The notes beneath the pieces were generated by a model. The model was not told the DNA's origin, made no database searches, and worked only from the letters and a program-made list of their open reading frames with translations. Made by a program: the position numbers and the translations under genes. DNA of 64,000 nucleotides from Bacteroidaceae bacterium (GTDB taxonomy: Bacteria; Bacteroidota; Bacteroidia; Bacteroidales; Bacteroidaceae), in the NCBI GenBank assembly GCA_024698925.1, contig JAILQO010000008.1, positions 1 through 64,000 on the forward strand. Reading direction: 5' to 3'. This document shows positions 51,906-62,000 of the stretch, in pieces. Positions within the stretch are counted from its first letter, which is position 1, and every line of letters starts with the position of its first letter.

Positions 51906-52448
51906 TTAAACCTCCAGTTCTCCCGCTTTTTCTTTCTTCCAGGCATCTGCCAGCATCGCAATGAAGTGGGAAATATGGCCAACTGCTTCCTGAGTCTCTG
52001 TTGAGACTGGTTTATTTTGCAGGCGTAAAAGCATCAAGCCATAGAGCGCCTCAAAACAGTTCTCCAGTTCAGGAGATTCGGTGCGTCCACTACGCGACCT
52101 CAGCTCAACGATGAACGGTAGAGCCTTGTAATAGGCTGCACTGTAGAAAGGATGCTTGGGGCTTTGCAGCAATTGAAGATGCAGGTCCGTGAGCAAGGAA
52201 AGAGTACCTTTGTTCATTTGCAAATGGCCCTGCTCAGTCACGCCTTCCTCACGCATCATTGTACAGAGATCTGCTAACCATTGTGCCTCTGCCTCACGAT
52301 CGGCATCGCTATAGTCAAAGCGCGCCACATACTCGTCACGGAGGCGGTCCGCATCACAGCCATACGCCCGCAACGTATCTTCCAGCTGCCACATATACAA
52401 CAGGTATTCAGCAATATTCGTATCTCTCAGTTCCCTTGCGACCTTCAC
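51906..52448 (-). CDS. DUF4924 protein
   Basis: 180 residues, GTG start (an in-frame stop lies 6 bp upstream). VARELRDTNIAEYLLYMWQLEDTLRAYGCDADRLRDEYV, EEGVTEQGHLQMNKGTLSLLTDLHLQLLQSPKHPFYSAAYYKALPFIVELRSRSG and the ending KKEKAGELEV match the Bacteroidetes family DUF4924. It is all-helical and cytoplasmic. Function unknown. It sits directly before rfbD and prfC, an association I recall from other Bacteroidales. Confidence 0.85.
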   Translation of the reverse strand: MKVARELRDTNIAEYLLYMWQLEDTLRAYGCDADRLRDEYVARFDYSDADREAEAQWLADLCTMMREEGVTEQGHLQMNKGTLSLLTDLHLQLLQSPKHPFYSAAYYKALPFIVELRSRSGRTESPELENCFEALYGLMLLRLQNKPVSTETQEAVGHISHFIAMLADAWKKEKAGELEV

Positions 52449-52486
52449 TTTTTATCCTTTCTCTCTATTATTGTTTCGCTCTTCTC

Positions 52487-53140
52487 TTAATACAATGTCA
52501 GGCCTAACAATGTTGACAACAAGCCCAACACAGAGGCCACCATCACAATCAAACCGATAATACGGTTAATCAGTCCGATACGGTTGAGTTCGAAGGTAGA
52601 ACGCAACTTATCAACAATGTATGTCAGGCCCCACCACCACAACAACGCGCCCAGAAAAATAGAGATATATCCGAGGATTTGCTGTCCCACATGCTCGGGC
52701 ACCACAAAGGTAAAGCGCGCAAAGAGCGCTAGGAACAGGAAAATAATGAGCGGGTTGCTGATAGTCACTAAGAATGCCGTCAAACCATTATGCGCCAATG
52801 TCCCTTTGCTCTTGGAGGCAGGACGCAACTGAGGTTTCGTGCGGAAAGTGTACCATCCGAATACGAACAATAGCACACTGCCTATCAACTGCAGTACATA
52901 CATCGTGCGAGGATTCTCAATGAACTCTATGACAAAGCTCATGCCCACACCTGTAACGACAGCATACAATATATCGCTAATTGCTGCTCCGAGACCCGTA
53001 ACAAGGCCATACCAGCGACCTTTATTCAATGTTCGCTGGATACACAAAACACCTACGGGGCCCATCGGCGCACTTGCAATCATGCCAATGATGAGTCCCT
53101 TCACGGTCAAATCGAGCAATGTGACATGTTCAAACCACAT
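52487..53140 (-). CDS. LysE/RhtB-family amino-acid exporter
   Basis: 217 residues from ATG 53140 (a TTG start 12 bp upstream is possible but overlaps a sequence like a -7 box). Six hydrophobic helices; IIGMIASAPMGPVGVLCIQRTLNKGRWYGLVTGLGAAISDILYAVV is the LysE signature. The family exports amino acids or small metabolites. First gene of the operon running to fmt. Confidence 0.85.
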   Translation of the reverse strand: MWFEHVTLLDLTVKGLIIGMIASAPMGPVGVLCIQRTLNKGRWYGLVTGLGAAISDILYAVVTGVGMSFVIEFIENPRTMYVLQLIGSVLLFVFGWYTFRTKPQLRPASKSKGTLAHNGLTAFLVTISNPLIIFLFLALFARFTFVVPEHVGQQILGYISIFLGALLWWWGLTYIVDKLRSTFELNRIGLINRIIGLIVMVASVLGLLSTLLGLTLY

Positions 53141-53251
53141 AAGAGATTGCAAAGGTCGGTTTTTTCTGCGAGAAGACGAAGAAAAATAGCTTCTTTTTTA
53201 TCGAAATGGCAAATTTATGCCCAAATTCTTCGCCATATACATTATTTTATA

Positions 53252-53259
53252 TATCTTTG
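53252..53259 (+). promoter_or_regulatory. -7 box of the glucokinase gene
   Basis: TATCTTTG, 48 bp before ATG 53308. Its position inside the longer open frame supports the later start. Confidence 0.55.
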
Positions 53260-53307
53260 GCGCTTGCAACACCGAAACAATTACTTTTTAACCACTATAA
53301 TACCCTC

Positions 53308-54267
53308 ATGGAAAAGAAACCTTATGTAATTGGCCTCGATCTTGGAGGCACCAATTCTGAATTCGGCATCGTTGACCAGAATGCCAACATCATCGCATCT
53401 ACACGTGTAAAGACTGCCGGGCACGGTGACGTCACGCAATACGTCGATGACTGCGTAGAAGCACTACGCCCCATCATTGAGCAAGTAGGCGGCATTGAGA
53501 AGATCCACGCCATGGGCATCGGTGCCCCCAACGGCAACTACTACAGCGGATGCATCGAATTCGCCCCCAACCTCCCCTGGAAGGGCCAGATTCCCCTCGC
53601 ACAGATGTTTAGCGATCGCCTTGGCATTCCCGTCCGCCTAACGAACGATGCCAACGCCGCCGCCATGGGCGAGATGCAGTATGGTGCTGCCAAGGGCATG
53701 CAGAATTTCATCATGATAACCCTCGGAACAGGCGTAGGTAGCGGCATCGTTGTCAACGGTAAGATGGTATTGGGCTGCGACGGCATGGCAGGTGAATTAG
53801 GACATGTCATCGTCGAGAAGAACGGACGCCAGTGTGGCTGCGGCCGCAAGGGTTGCTTGGAGACCTACTGCTCCGCAACAGGCATCGCACGTACAGCTCG
53901 TGAGATTCTGGAGAAGACCGACAAGCCAACCATCTTACGCAATACCCCTCTGGATCAGATCGACGGTCTTGCCATTACACTCGCTGCACGCGAAGGCGAT
54001 GCCGTTGCACTCGAGATTTTTGAATACACCGGTCGTCTCCTCGGCGAGGCCTGCGCTAACTTCGCAGCCTTCTCTTCACCTGAGGCCTTCATCTTCTTCG
54101 GCGGACTATCCAAAGCCGGCGATCTCATCATGAACCCCATCAAGAAGGCCTATGACGAGAACGTGCTCCAGATCTTCAAGGGCAAAGCAAAATTGCTGCT
54201 TAGCGAACTTGATGGTGCTGGCGCTGCCGTACTCGGTGCAAGCGCACTGGGATGGGAGGTGAAATAG
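53308..54267 (+). CDS. glk: ROK-family glucokinase
   Basis: 319 residues. N-terminal phosphate loop VIGLDLGGTNSEFGIVD, ITLGTGVGSGIVVNGKMVLGCDGMAGELGHVIVEKNGRQCGCGRKGCLE (ROK signature with the zinc-binding Cys cluster and sugar-binding ExGH). Phosphorylates glucose with ATP; other hexoses cannot be ruled out. Followed 24 bp later by pepT. Confidence 0.9.
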   Translation: MEKKPYVIGLDLGGTNSEFGIVDQNANIIASTRVKTAGHGDVTQYVDDCVEALRPIIEQVGGIEKIHAMGIGAPNGNYYSGCIEFAPNLPWKGQIPLAQMFSDRLGIPVRLTNDANAAAMGEMQYGAAKGMQNFIMITLGTGVGSGIVVNGKMVLGCDGMAGELGHVIVEKNGRQCGCGRKGCLETYCSATGIARTAREILEKTDKPTILRNTPLDQIDGLAITLAAREGDAVALEIFEYTGRLLGEACANFAAFSSPEAFIFFGGLSKAGDLIMNPIKKAYDENVLQIFKGKAKLLLSELDGAGAAVLGASALGWEVK

Positions 54268-54291
54268 TAAAAACAAGAACAGCTACTATCC

Positions 54292-55572
54292 ATGGATAAT
54301 AATGAAACAAAGTGCCCTCCCCTCGCCTCCCCCATAGGGGATGGCGAGACGGGGTCTTTGGTTACCCGTTTCCTTGATTACGTCTCATATGACACCCAAT
54401 CCTCCGAGGAGGGCGAAGGATGTCCAAGTACGCCGAAGCAACTCATCTTCGCGCGCCATCTCGCAGACAGCCTCGAGGAGATGGGACTGGAAGAGGTGAC
54501 GATGGACGAGCAGGGTTACATCTACGCGACTCTACCTTCTAACGTTCCAGCAGACGTACCCACCGTAGGCTTCATTGCCCACTATGACACCAGCCCAGAC
54601 TGCTCAGGAACAGATATACATCCTCGCATTGTAGAGCATTATGATGGTGGCGACATTGTTTTGGACGAAGCCGAAGGCATTATCACCTCTCCACGTATGT
54701 TCCCAGAAATGCTGGACCACGTAGGCGAAGACCTGATTGTCACAGATGGGCATACTCTTCTGGGAGCTGACGATAAGGCTGGAATCGCAGAAATCGTGGA
54801 GGCGATGGCCTATCTAATGGAGCATCCAGAGATCTCACATGGCCGCATTCGCATTGCCTTCAACCCCGACGAGGAGATTGGAGCCGGTGCCCATCTTTTT
54901 GATGTTGAGAAATTCGGTGCCGAATGGGCCTACACGATGGACGGTTCTGAGGTGGGCGAGTTGGAGTATGAAAACTTCAACGCCGCTAGCGCGACAATTC
55001 ATATCCGTGGCCTTAACGTACATCCTGGCTATGCAAAAGGGAAGATGCGCAACGCTTGTCTCATTGCTGCCGAATTTGCCGAATCTATGCCCGCGGACGA
55101 AGTACCTGAGTGTACCGAAGGTTACGAAGGCTTCTACCACCTCACTGGTATCAAAGCAACAGTTGAGGAAGCAACACTCTCATATATTATCCGTGACCAC
55201 GACCGTCAACGCTTTGAGGAGCGTAAAAGTTTCGTAGCTGAATTAACTGCAGTCTTTGAGGAGCGCTATGGCGAAGGCATTGTCACAGCCGACATCCGTG
55301 ACCAATACTACAACATGCGACAACAGCTTGAAGGCAAAGAGCACATTACGGATATTGCTCGACGCGCTATCGAAGAAGCTGGCATGGAATGTAAAGTGAA
55401 GGCCATTCGTGGTGGTACCGATGGCGCCCAGCTTAGCTTCAAGGGTCTCCCCTGCCCCAACATCTTCGCAGGTGGCCTCAACTTCCATGGTCGTCACGAA
55501 TTTGTTCCGATCCAGTCGATGCAGAAAGCGATGCAGACTGTTATTAACATCTGTCGCATTGTGGCCGAATAA
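54292..55572 (+). CDS. pepT: peptidase T (tripeptidase) with repeat-derived N-terminus
   Basis: 426 residues. M20 zinc peptidase: [10 protein letters not shown] (metal His/Asp), [27 protein letters not shown] (catalytic Glu), GGTDGAQLS. Cuts N-terminal residues from tripeptides, a natural end step for imported peptides. The usual N-terminus ([15 protein letters not shown]) is preceded here by about 22 residues, and residues 8-22 are encoded by a G/C-rich palindromic repeat. A TTG at 54358 directly after the repeat could be an alternative start. Confidence 0.93.
   Translation: MDNNETKCPPLASPIGDGETGSLVTRFLDYVSYDTQSSEEGEGCPSTPKQLIFARHLADSLEEMGLEEVTMDEQGYIYATLPSNVPADVPTVGFIAHYDTSPDCSGTDIHPRIVEHYDGGDIVLDEAEGIITSPRMFPEMLDHVGEDLIVTDGHTLLGADDKAGIAEIVEAMAYLMEHPEISHGRIRIAFNPDEEIGAGAHLFDVEKFGAEWAYTMDGSEVGELEYENFNAASATIHIRGLNVHPGYAKGKMRNACLIAAEFAESMPADEVPECTEGYEGFYHLTGIKATVEEATLSYIIRDHDRQRFEERKSFVAELTAVFEERYGEGIVTADIRDQYYNMRQQLEGKEHITDIARRAIEEAGMECKVKAIRGGTDGAQLSFKGLPCPNIFAGGLNFHGRHEFVPIQSMQKAMQTVINICRIVAE
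54314..54357 (+). repeat. G/C-rich palindromic repeat, copy A, inside pepT
   Basis: A C-rich half (CCCTCCCCTCGCCTCCCC) is followed by its imperfect complement (GGGGATGGCGAGACGGGG) and GGTCT. It is read in frame as pepT residues 8-22. It ends in GGGTCT like copy C. Confidence 0.65.
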
Positions 55573-55590
55573 TTCGGCCGCAATGCGACA
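55552..55590. terminator. hairpin whose loop is the pepT stop codon
   Basis: An 18-bp stem with one G-U pair (55552-55569 with 55573-55590, core CATTGTGGCCGAA) encloses only TAA, the pepT stop. The end is 27 bp from the stop of the convergent lipoprotein gene, so it may serve both strands. Confidence 0.7.
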
Positions 55591-55617
55591 ACATTATTTC
55601 TATAGAAAGAACTGAGC

Positions 55618-56724
55618 TTACTGCACAGGGCGTACACAAAGCCCCCAATGTCTAGGCTGAGAGAACACGCGATGGGTTACTTCGCCTGTACTTTGACTTT
55701 GTTTTAGGCAAAGATACCACGCCTCCTCTGGGTTTTCTGCTCGCGTACTTGACCAATAGCACCCCTCTGTCTCATCGTATGTACTCCTAATACCCTTACT
55801 ACCTGTAGCAGGAAAGAAAACGACATTGCCATTAACGCCCTTGGCTATGTAACCTTCAACAGTGATATATAAGGGGAACAGTGTGACATGTGTCCACGTA
55901 CACATCTTCGCCAATTCCTCACATTCAGCCTTTGAAGGCGTACGCCATGGGGTTCCTAACCATGTAGTCGCTATATCATCCTCCGCCTCAAGTTGGGTCT
56001 TATTATCGTAATCCGTGTACTTGCGCAGCTGACCTTTTTCGGCATTGCCGTATTTATAGTACATCCAACTATATCCATCCGAGTTTTGTTTTGTTTCACC
56101 CCAGCTAACATACTCATATACCTTATCAGGCGTTGGGAAATTAACCACATAGTCAGGAGTGAACGCAAGCGCATTGCAGCATGACCATTTGATTCCCGAG
56201 GGAAGACCTAAGTCGATTGCATGAGGGTGACGATTGTCGGGACATGTTGTATAGATATCCTTGTAGAATCCCAGTGCGCTGTCATCTTTTTGCTTGGTAA
56301 AAGTATAGGAATCCTTGCTCTCAGTTTGATATATCAAGGTGTTATTTGCAAAACTGATTACATCATAGGTGATGGTATTACCATTATCCAATGAAAGAAT
56401 GAGCATTTCTTTTGCCTCATTATATACGTATGAACCATCCATCCTGACATAATAGTTTTCTTGATAATAGAGAAAACTTCCATCCTTTTTGAATATATAG
56501 ACAAGGGGCTTACGGTTATTCTCGCACCGCCAAGTGCCAACCCAAGGATTAGCCGGTTCATTTTCATCTGATTGGCCACCATTGTCTGATTGGTTGCTAC
56601 CATTATTAGTGTTTGACTCAGTCTTGGGCGCGTTATCGTCAGCATCATCTCCACAAGATGCAAATCCTGCGCCCAACATTGCCACCATCATCGTGACAAA
56701 GAGATTAGAATGTAATTTTTTCAT
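55618..56724 (-). CDS. lipoprotein with a Fibrobacter-type major paralogous (FISUMP-like) domain
   Basis: 368 residues. Signal and lipobox (MKKLHSNLFVTMMVAMLGAGFASC), a Ser/Asn/Gly-rich acidic linker, a lipocalin-like strand-rich part (WVGTWRCENNRKPLVYIFKKDGSFLYY), and from about 160 the domain AIDLGLPSGIKWSCCNALAF...YVSWGETK...WRTPSKAECEELAKMCTW...GCYWSSTRAENPEEAWYLCL...GLCVRPVQ, very frequent in Prevotella and Bacteroides surface proteins. The role is unknown, probably at the cell surface. Confidence 0.78.
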   Translation of the reverse strand: MKKLHSNLFVTMMVAMLGAGFASCGDDADDNAPKTESNTNNGSNQSDNGGQSDENEPANPWVGTWRCENNRKPLVYIFKKDGSFLYYQENYYVRMDGSYVYNEAKEMLILSLDNGNTITYDVISFANNTLIYQTESKDSYTFTKQKDDSALGFYKDIYTTCPDNRHPHAIDLGLPSGIKWSCCNALAFTPDYVVNFPTPDKVYEYVSWGETKQNSDGYSWMYYKYGNAEKGQLRKYTDYDNKTQLEAEDDIATTWLGTPWRTPSKAECEELAKMCTWTHVTLFPLYITVEGYIAKGVNGNVVFFPATGSKGIRSTYDETEGCYWSSTRAENPEEAWYLCLKQSQSTGEVTHRVFSQPRHWGLCVRPVQ

Positions 56725-56834
56725 TTTTACTTGTATTTTGTTAAATAGCTAAGAAAATATTTGAAAAGATTGACGAGTCTTTTTTACGGAGATTGACGTC
56801 TAATAAAAAACCACTGAAAAGATACCATTAAATG

Positions 56835-57281
56835 TCAATTATCGTGAGTCTCGTCCTCATCACCGAGATCAAAGTCAAAGTCGGAGAAGAATACGGGGAT
56901 GTCAGCAGCTTGCGCGCCAAACTCATCAAGGGCTCGCCGCTCTTTCTTGGTAGGACGACCTGTACCACGGGCGCGACCGACAAAGCCGCTAATGCGGTTC
57001 ATTTCCAACAGTTCGTACTGCTCTGACGCCGTCACATTCTCGAGAATCTCAGGAATCAGTTTGGCTCCCACACGATGCTCTATGGCCTGAAGGATGCGGA
57101 AGCTGTAGGTAATGGGCGGCTTACGGACATTGATGACATCCCCCACCTTCACCATGCGCGAAGGCTTCATCTGCGCCCCACCCACACTCACCTGACCTTT
57201 CTTACAGGCAGCGGCAGCCATCGTCCGCGTCTTAAAGATGCGGGCAGCCCATAGCCATTTGTCAAGACGGGCTTGCTCCAT
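56835..57281 (-). CDS. hslR: S4-domain RNA-binding protein, HslR (Hsp15) type
   Basis: 148 residues. [46 protein letters not shown] is the S4 motif of Hsp15, which rescues stalled 50S subunits with nascent chains. The tail is acidic (Asp/Glu-rich) and the middle is basic. It overlaps the end of pth by 20 bp; both act on stalled or aborted translation. Confidence 0.88.
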   Translation of the reverse strand: MEQARLDKWLWAARIFKTRTMAAAACKKGQVSVGGAQMKPSRMVKVGDVINVRKPPITYSFRILQAIEHRVGAKLIPEILENVTASEQYELLEMNRISGFVGRARGTGRPTKKERRALDEFGAQAADIPVFFSDFDFDLGDEDETHDN

Positions 57282-57951
57282 TTTTCTTCTTATTCAATTG
57301 GTTCATGGCCATCTGTATTCCAGCCAAGCAGAACGTTTTGATGGCAGCAGAGGTTTCCTTCGTGCGCTCTGGTATGAGTGCCTCCTCCTCTGGCGGGAAC
57401 TGGCCAAGGACGTAGTCAACTTGCTGGCCGTGGTAGAAGTCATTTCCAATGCCAAAGCGGAGACGGGCATACTGTTGCGTACCCAGAATCTGCGCGATAT
57501 GCTTCAAGCCATTATGGCCAGCGTCACTTCCACCTGGTTTCATACGCAGCTGTCCGAAAGGCAAAGCAATATCATCAACACAGACGAGGAGGTGAGACAA
57601 CTCGATCTTCTCCTGCTGCATCCAATAGCGGACGGCGTTGCCACTGAGGTTCATGAACGTGGAAGGTTTCAGGAGGATCAATTGTCGCCCCTTGACGCTG
57701 ATACGGGTGACAAAGCCATAGCGTTTATCTTCCCAAACAGTCTGCTTTCCCTTATCTTCGTTCACGGACGCAGCCAACGCCTCCACCATGCGAAAACCGA
57801 TGTTATGGCGTGTGCCTTCGTAGTCAGGACCGACATTTCCCAGGCCCACAATCAGGAACTTTTCCATCTGTAGAGAACCCTCCCCTTGTCCCTCCCCCGA
57901 ATGAAGAGAAGTGGTATCCTTTGCAAATAGCTTGCGAATGAATGATAACAT
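57262..57951 (-). CDS. pth: peptidyl-tRNA hydrolase with extended, repeat-containing N-terminus
   Basis: 229 residues if started at ATG 57951. The enzyme proper begins at residue 29 ([25 protein letters not shown], with the catalytic His), then [37 protein letters not shown]. It frees peptides from dropped-off peptidyl-tRNA. The 28 extra residues start [12 protein letters not shown] and then read through a G/C-rich repeat (residues about 16-26). If translation starts instead at ATG 57867, the repeat is in the leader and the protein has 201 residues, nearer the norm. Confidence 0.9.
   Translation of the reverse strand: MLSFIRKLFAKDTTSLHSGEGQGEGSLQMEKFLIVGLGNVGPDYEGTRHNIGFRMVEALAASVNEDKGKQTVWEDKRYGFVTRISVKGRQLILLKPSTFMNLSGNAVRYWMQQEKIELSHLLVCVDDIALPFGQLRMKPGGSDAGHNGLKHIAQILGTQQYARLRFGIGNDFYHGQQVDYVLGQFPPEEEALIPERTKETSAAIKTFCLAGIQMAMNQLNKKKNGASPS
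57875..57903 (-). repeat. G/C-rich repeat, copy B, at the start of pth
   Basis: On the + strand CCCTCCCCTTGTCCCTCCCC (57878-57897) and a short flank; one arm of the same family as copies A, C and D. Read in frame as Ser-Gly-Glu-Gly-Gln-Gly-Glu-Gly-Ser in the extended pth frame. Confidence 0.55.
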
Positions 57952-57991
57952 ATAAGAGGAATAGGTATTATTAAATCAATATATTTATGAA

Positions 57992-58030
57992 TTAAGGCGT
58001 AAAGAATGATTCGCAACCTTTACGCCTTAA
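57992..58030 (-). terminator. terminator of rplY
   Basis: A perfect 13-bp stem TTAAGGCGTAAAG/CTTTACGCCTTAA (57992-58004 with 58018-58030), between rplY and pth, both on the minus strand. Confidence 0.7.
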
Positions 58031-58048
58031 TAATTCTCGAAAGTAATC

Positions 58049-58087
58049 CGCTCCCCCCCTATGAGGGAGGAGCCGGAAAAAGGGTCT
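58049..58087. repeat. G/C-rich palindromic repeat, copy C, intergenic
   Basis: CGCTCCCCCCCTATGAGGGA and GGAGCC, then AAAAAGGGTCT. It lies immediately after rplY, 2 bp before its stop codon; the only copy outside a coding frame. Confidence 0.55.
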
Positions 58088-58088
58088 A

Positions 58089-58685
58089 TTATTCCTCAGC
58101 AGCTGCAGCAGCGCTACGAGCGTTACGGGTCATCTTGACCTGGCAAACGACAACGCTGGGGTTGGTGATGAGTTCAAGACCTTCGAAGCTGAGTTCGCCG
58201 ACCTTGATGGTCTTACCGAGCTCGAGGTTGGTAACGTCGATGTCCAGACGCTCGGGAATAGCTGTGTGAACAGCCTTTACCTTCAGCTTGCGAACACTAG
58301 CAGCCAACTTACCACCAGCCTTCACACCAACAGCGAGACCATTGAGCTTGATGGGCACTTCCATGACGATGGGCTTCTCGTCTGTAATCTGATAGAAGTC
58401 AACGTGCAGCACATTGTCCTTCACGGGGTGGAACTGAGCCTCCTTGAGGATCGCAAGGCACTTGTTGCCATCAATGTCAAGCTTGATGGTGTAGATGTCG
58501 GGGGTGTAGAGAACCTTGCGGAGTTCAGCCTCGGTGACGCTGAAAGCCACAGCCTTCGGCAGGCCCTTTTCGTCCTTGAGTTCACCATAGATGTTGCAGG
58601 GAACGACACCCTGCTTGCGCAATTCCTTGGCAGCCTTCTTGCCACCAGCGACACGTGCTGTGCCTTTGATTTCGATTGTTTTCAT
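58089..58685 (-). CDS. rplY: 50S ribosomal protein L25 (Ctc/TL5 form)
   Basis: 198 residues. The N-terminal L25 domain (KGTARVAGGKKAAKELRKQGVVPCNIYG) binds 5S rRNA; the C-terminal Ctc domain is present (MEVPIKLNGLAVGVKAGGKLAASVRKLKVKA). The tail is Ala-rich and acidic. It has its own promoter 195 bp upstream. Confidence 0.95.
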   Translation of the reverse strand: MKTIEIKGTARVAGGKKAAKELRKQGVVPCNIYGELKDEKGLPKAVAFSVTEAELRKVLYTPDIYTIKLDIDGNKCLAILKEAQFHPVKDNVLHVDFYQITDEKPIVMEVPIKLNGLAVGVKAGGKLAASVRKLKVKAVHTAIPERLDIDVTNLELGKTIKVGELSFEGLELITNPSVVVCQVKMTRNARSAAAAAEE

Positions 58686-58879
58686 TTGTCTTTTAAGTTT
58701 TTGTGTTACTCTAAATGAAGTTTGTTTGTTGCTCCATTCGCCATCACACTATCAAGTGAAAAGTGAAAGAGTGAAAAGCGAAAAATAATCATTCCATTCT
58801 ACTGATCGGAAACCTATATTTTTCATTCTTTCATTATTCATTATTCACTCTCAGAGGTGTGCTTTGATGAAAGCGGGCG
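58686..58879 (-). other. long leader of rplY with short A/T-rich repeats
   Basis: This 194-bp stretch between the rplY start and its -7 box holds no gene. It contains AAGTGAAAAGTGAAAGAGTG (58756-58775) and a roughly inverted T-rich copy ending in TTTCATTATTCATTATTCAC (58830-58849), so the transcript could fold into an imperfect hairpin of over 30 bp. Repeats of this wording are common in Prevotella intergenic DNA; a control function is possible but not shown. Confidence 0.45.
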
Positions 58880-58887
58880 CAAAGGTA
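58880..58887 (-). promoter_or_regulatory. -7 box of rplY
   Basis: TACCTTTG on the minus strand. No clear -33 element. Confidence 0.5.
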
Positions 58888-59002
58888 GTAAAAAGATAGG
58901 AGATTAAGGAATCTGACGTGAAGTTTTTTTGTTTTTCGCCTCATTTTTATGATTTCAGAGCGCTTTTTGACGTCCATTCTCCTGTATATTATAAATAATG
59001 TG

Positions 59003-59010
59003 TAACTTTG
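59003..59010 (+). promoter_or_regulatory. -7 box of the 1369-residue protein gene
   Basis: TAACTTTG, 32 bp before ATG 59043; an earlier in-frame ATG precedes it and is therefore not used. Confidence 0.5.
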
Positions 59011-59042
59011 GAGCCAAAATCAATAATCACAATCTAACGTTT

Positions 59043-62000
59043 ATGAAAGTGCTCAAACGTTTTTCGATGGTCATGTTTGCTGCAATCTGTAGCCTAAGTT
59101 CTTCTGCTCAGACCGACATTACATTACAGTATCTTACCAACCCCTCCTTTGAAGCCGATGCCTCAAAGTGCACAGATTCCGTCAAGAAAAGCGAAAGTAC
59201 TGACGGCCTTCGAGGTTGGGATGTCAGCACCATTACGGGATGGACAACAACACGTCCCGATAAACAATTGCTTATTACCGCTGACTGTTTTACGGACAAC
59301 AACTTCGGAAAGACTCCGATAGCCGATGGGAACTATGCTTTATTCCAGCGCATGGGATGGAAAGACGGAACAAGCAGCATTAGCCAGACTTCCACGAAAG
59401 CCTTGGAGAGTGGCACTTACCTGCTCACCCTCAAGGCGAAGGCATTTTATGCCAATGGCGGCAGCAACGCTATTGTGCAGGTTAAAGCAAATGGTCGTAG
59501 CATAGGAGCTGGAACTATCGATTTCGTGAAGGGTTCTGCAGACTGTATGGCCAACACGACATGGCGCGACATAAACGTTCGCTTCACTCTCAAGGAACCC
59601 ACAGTTATCACCGTGGCGAGCGATATCACGTGGATCAGCGGCGGCAGCCAGATCGTCCTCGATGATTTTCGTCTTTTCCAGATGCCAGATGACACACCAA
59701 TTCCTGAAGCGACACATTTCACCGAAGGCGTTATCACCCACGACTTTGTAGGCGAAACGGAAATGATGCAGGATCTGTTGCAAATGTTAGCCAATTCCAT
59801 GCAGTATGCCAAGAGCATTTGGTTTAACTGTCAATACCCCAACTCTAAGGACGAGCCCTGTGGTTATTTCAAAGGCAACAGTGCTGGTCAGAGCAACGAA
59901 GACGGCGTGCGCACCAATGCCGATTTTGCGATGATAGCGGCCTTCCTCGTGAAGTACGGAAAAGGGAAGGTCACCTTACCTGCCGACATGACTTGGGAAG
60001 AGGTACGCGACATGGCAATGAAAAGTCTTGTCTTCGGTTATTCCACGCACAAGGCCAACAAACTAAAGGTGACTGCCGACCAGCAATATTGGGGCAGCAC
60101 CTCTACCTCCGACGCCGTATGGGAAAGTTCACTTTGGACCATGAGTCTCTGCTATGCTGCATACTTCTTAAAAGATGAACTCACAGAGACGCAGCACACC
60201 TATATATATAATATGGTAAAAGCGGAGTGTAATTACGAGCTCAACCGTTCCATCCCTACAGGTTACATCAACGACACCAAAGCCGAGGAAAACGGCTGGG
60301 AGGCCGACGTGCTGGCTTGCGCATTAGGGCTATATCCAAATGATGATCTTGCAAGCCGTTGGTTTGATCGTCTGCGTGCCTTCGCCATCAATAGCTATTC
60401 ACAGGTCGATGATGCCAATGACCAGACCGTCATCGACCCTGACTACGACCAGAAGACGGTTGCCAATTACTATCTCGGTGCAAACCTCTTCGAAGATTAT
60501 ACACTACAGAACCATGAATTCTTCCATACCAGTTACCAGAATGTAGTCATGCAGGAACTGGGAGAGGCACATTTAGCGATGCTTCTTTTCCAGCAGCCCC
60601 TCTCTAACTCCCCCCGTGGGGGGGAGAATTCCCTAACAGATGGGAATACAAGGGGAAACGCAGCTCTCTCCCCCACGGGGGGAGCGGGGAGAGGGGCTTG
60701 GAAGACCAACGCTCTCATGCACAACCAGCAAAAAGTCTTTGACCACGTACTGAAACGTCTGGCATTGTCCGACGGTGAGCTGGCAATGCCCAACGGTAAT
60801 GACTGGAGCCTCTTCCTTTTCGATCAGATTACATCATACTCCACAGCTGCATGTTTCCTGCGCGATGCAGATGCTCTGATGTTAGAGAACATGGCATACA
60901 AGTATATCAAAGCACGCCAGCAAACTACTGAAGATGGTTCATGGCTTCAGAACAGCGACATCGGGCCACGACGTATGGGAGTTGAAGGTCACCGTGTGAT
61001 GATGACCTACCTCATGCACCTCGCGGCCTCTACTGCAGACTTGGAACCTTCTACATGGGACGACTTCTCGGAACGGCAGCAGGAAGCCTATCTGTTCAAG
61101 ACTCAAAACATCGTACGTGCATCCAGTAAAGACCGCTTCGTAACGTTCTCATGGAGCCTCGGAGAGAAAAAGAGCTACACAGGCTATCTTGCTGACACCA
61201 CGCCCGACCGCAATAAAATCATCTGCCCATTCCGCGCCAACAACACAGGAAATATCCTGGGGTGGTACAACGTGAGCGGTAAAGGCACCAACGCTACGCC
61301 TGTCGTGAGCGGCATCTATAATCTGAAGGACAACGCCTTCACCATGAACGGTCGTGTTAACACCAACGATGCCACGTTGGAGAACAGTTTCGTGCTGGCT
61401 GCTACCCCTGGTAATGCGGTTATCTACATGAATCATGTCAAGGGGCTCCAAAGCGGAACCATCACAGGCCGTCGCGGTGGACTGCTGGCCATCACAGTTG
61501 ACCCGTTCACCTCCGAGCAGCGTACCATCTATTCGGCCGAAGGCGAGATAACGACAAATGGTGTAGCTTCCCTAACGTGGCAGACACCGTGGGCCAACAT
61601 AGACGGTTCCGTAGGCATTGTCACCCTCGGCGGAACGGGACAAATGGGCTTTGGCGACCGTGCAAATAACAACAGTATCTTTTGCGCCAAGTTCTATCCT
61701 CTATACTCAAACGAAAACGCCACCTTCCAGAAAGGTTCAACCGTGGATTGTTCCGCTGTCATCTACTACAGCCACGTAGATGCCGCTACCACCGAATCCC
61801 TGCAAGAACAAGCCGTGAGTCTAACCGACCAGCTGCCCAAGGGATGGAATGGACTCATCTGTGCAGACCCCGACGGTACACGCTACCTCGCAATAGCAAA
61901 CCTTGCTGGCGACAGTAACAACAAAGCCGAGCTCAAAGCGCTCTCCATCGAGGGATTGGGAGCTCCCGTATTGGCAGGCGGCGAGACCGTCATTACTGAC

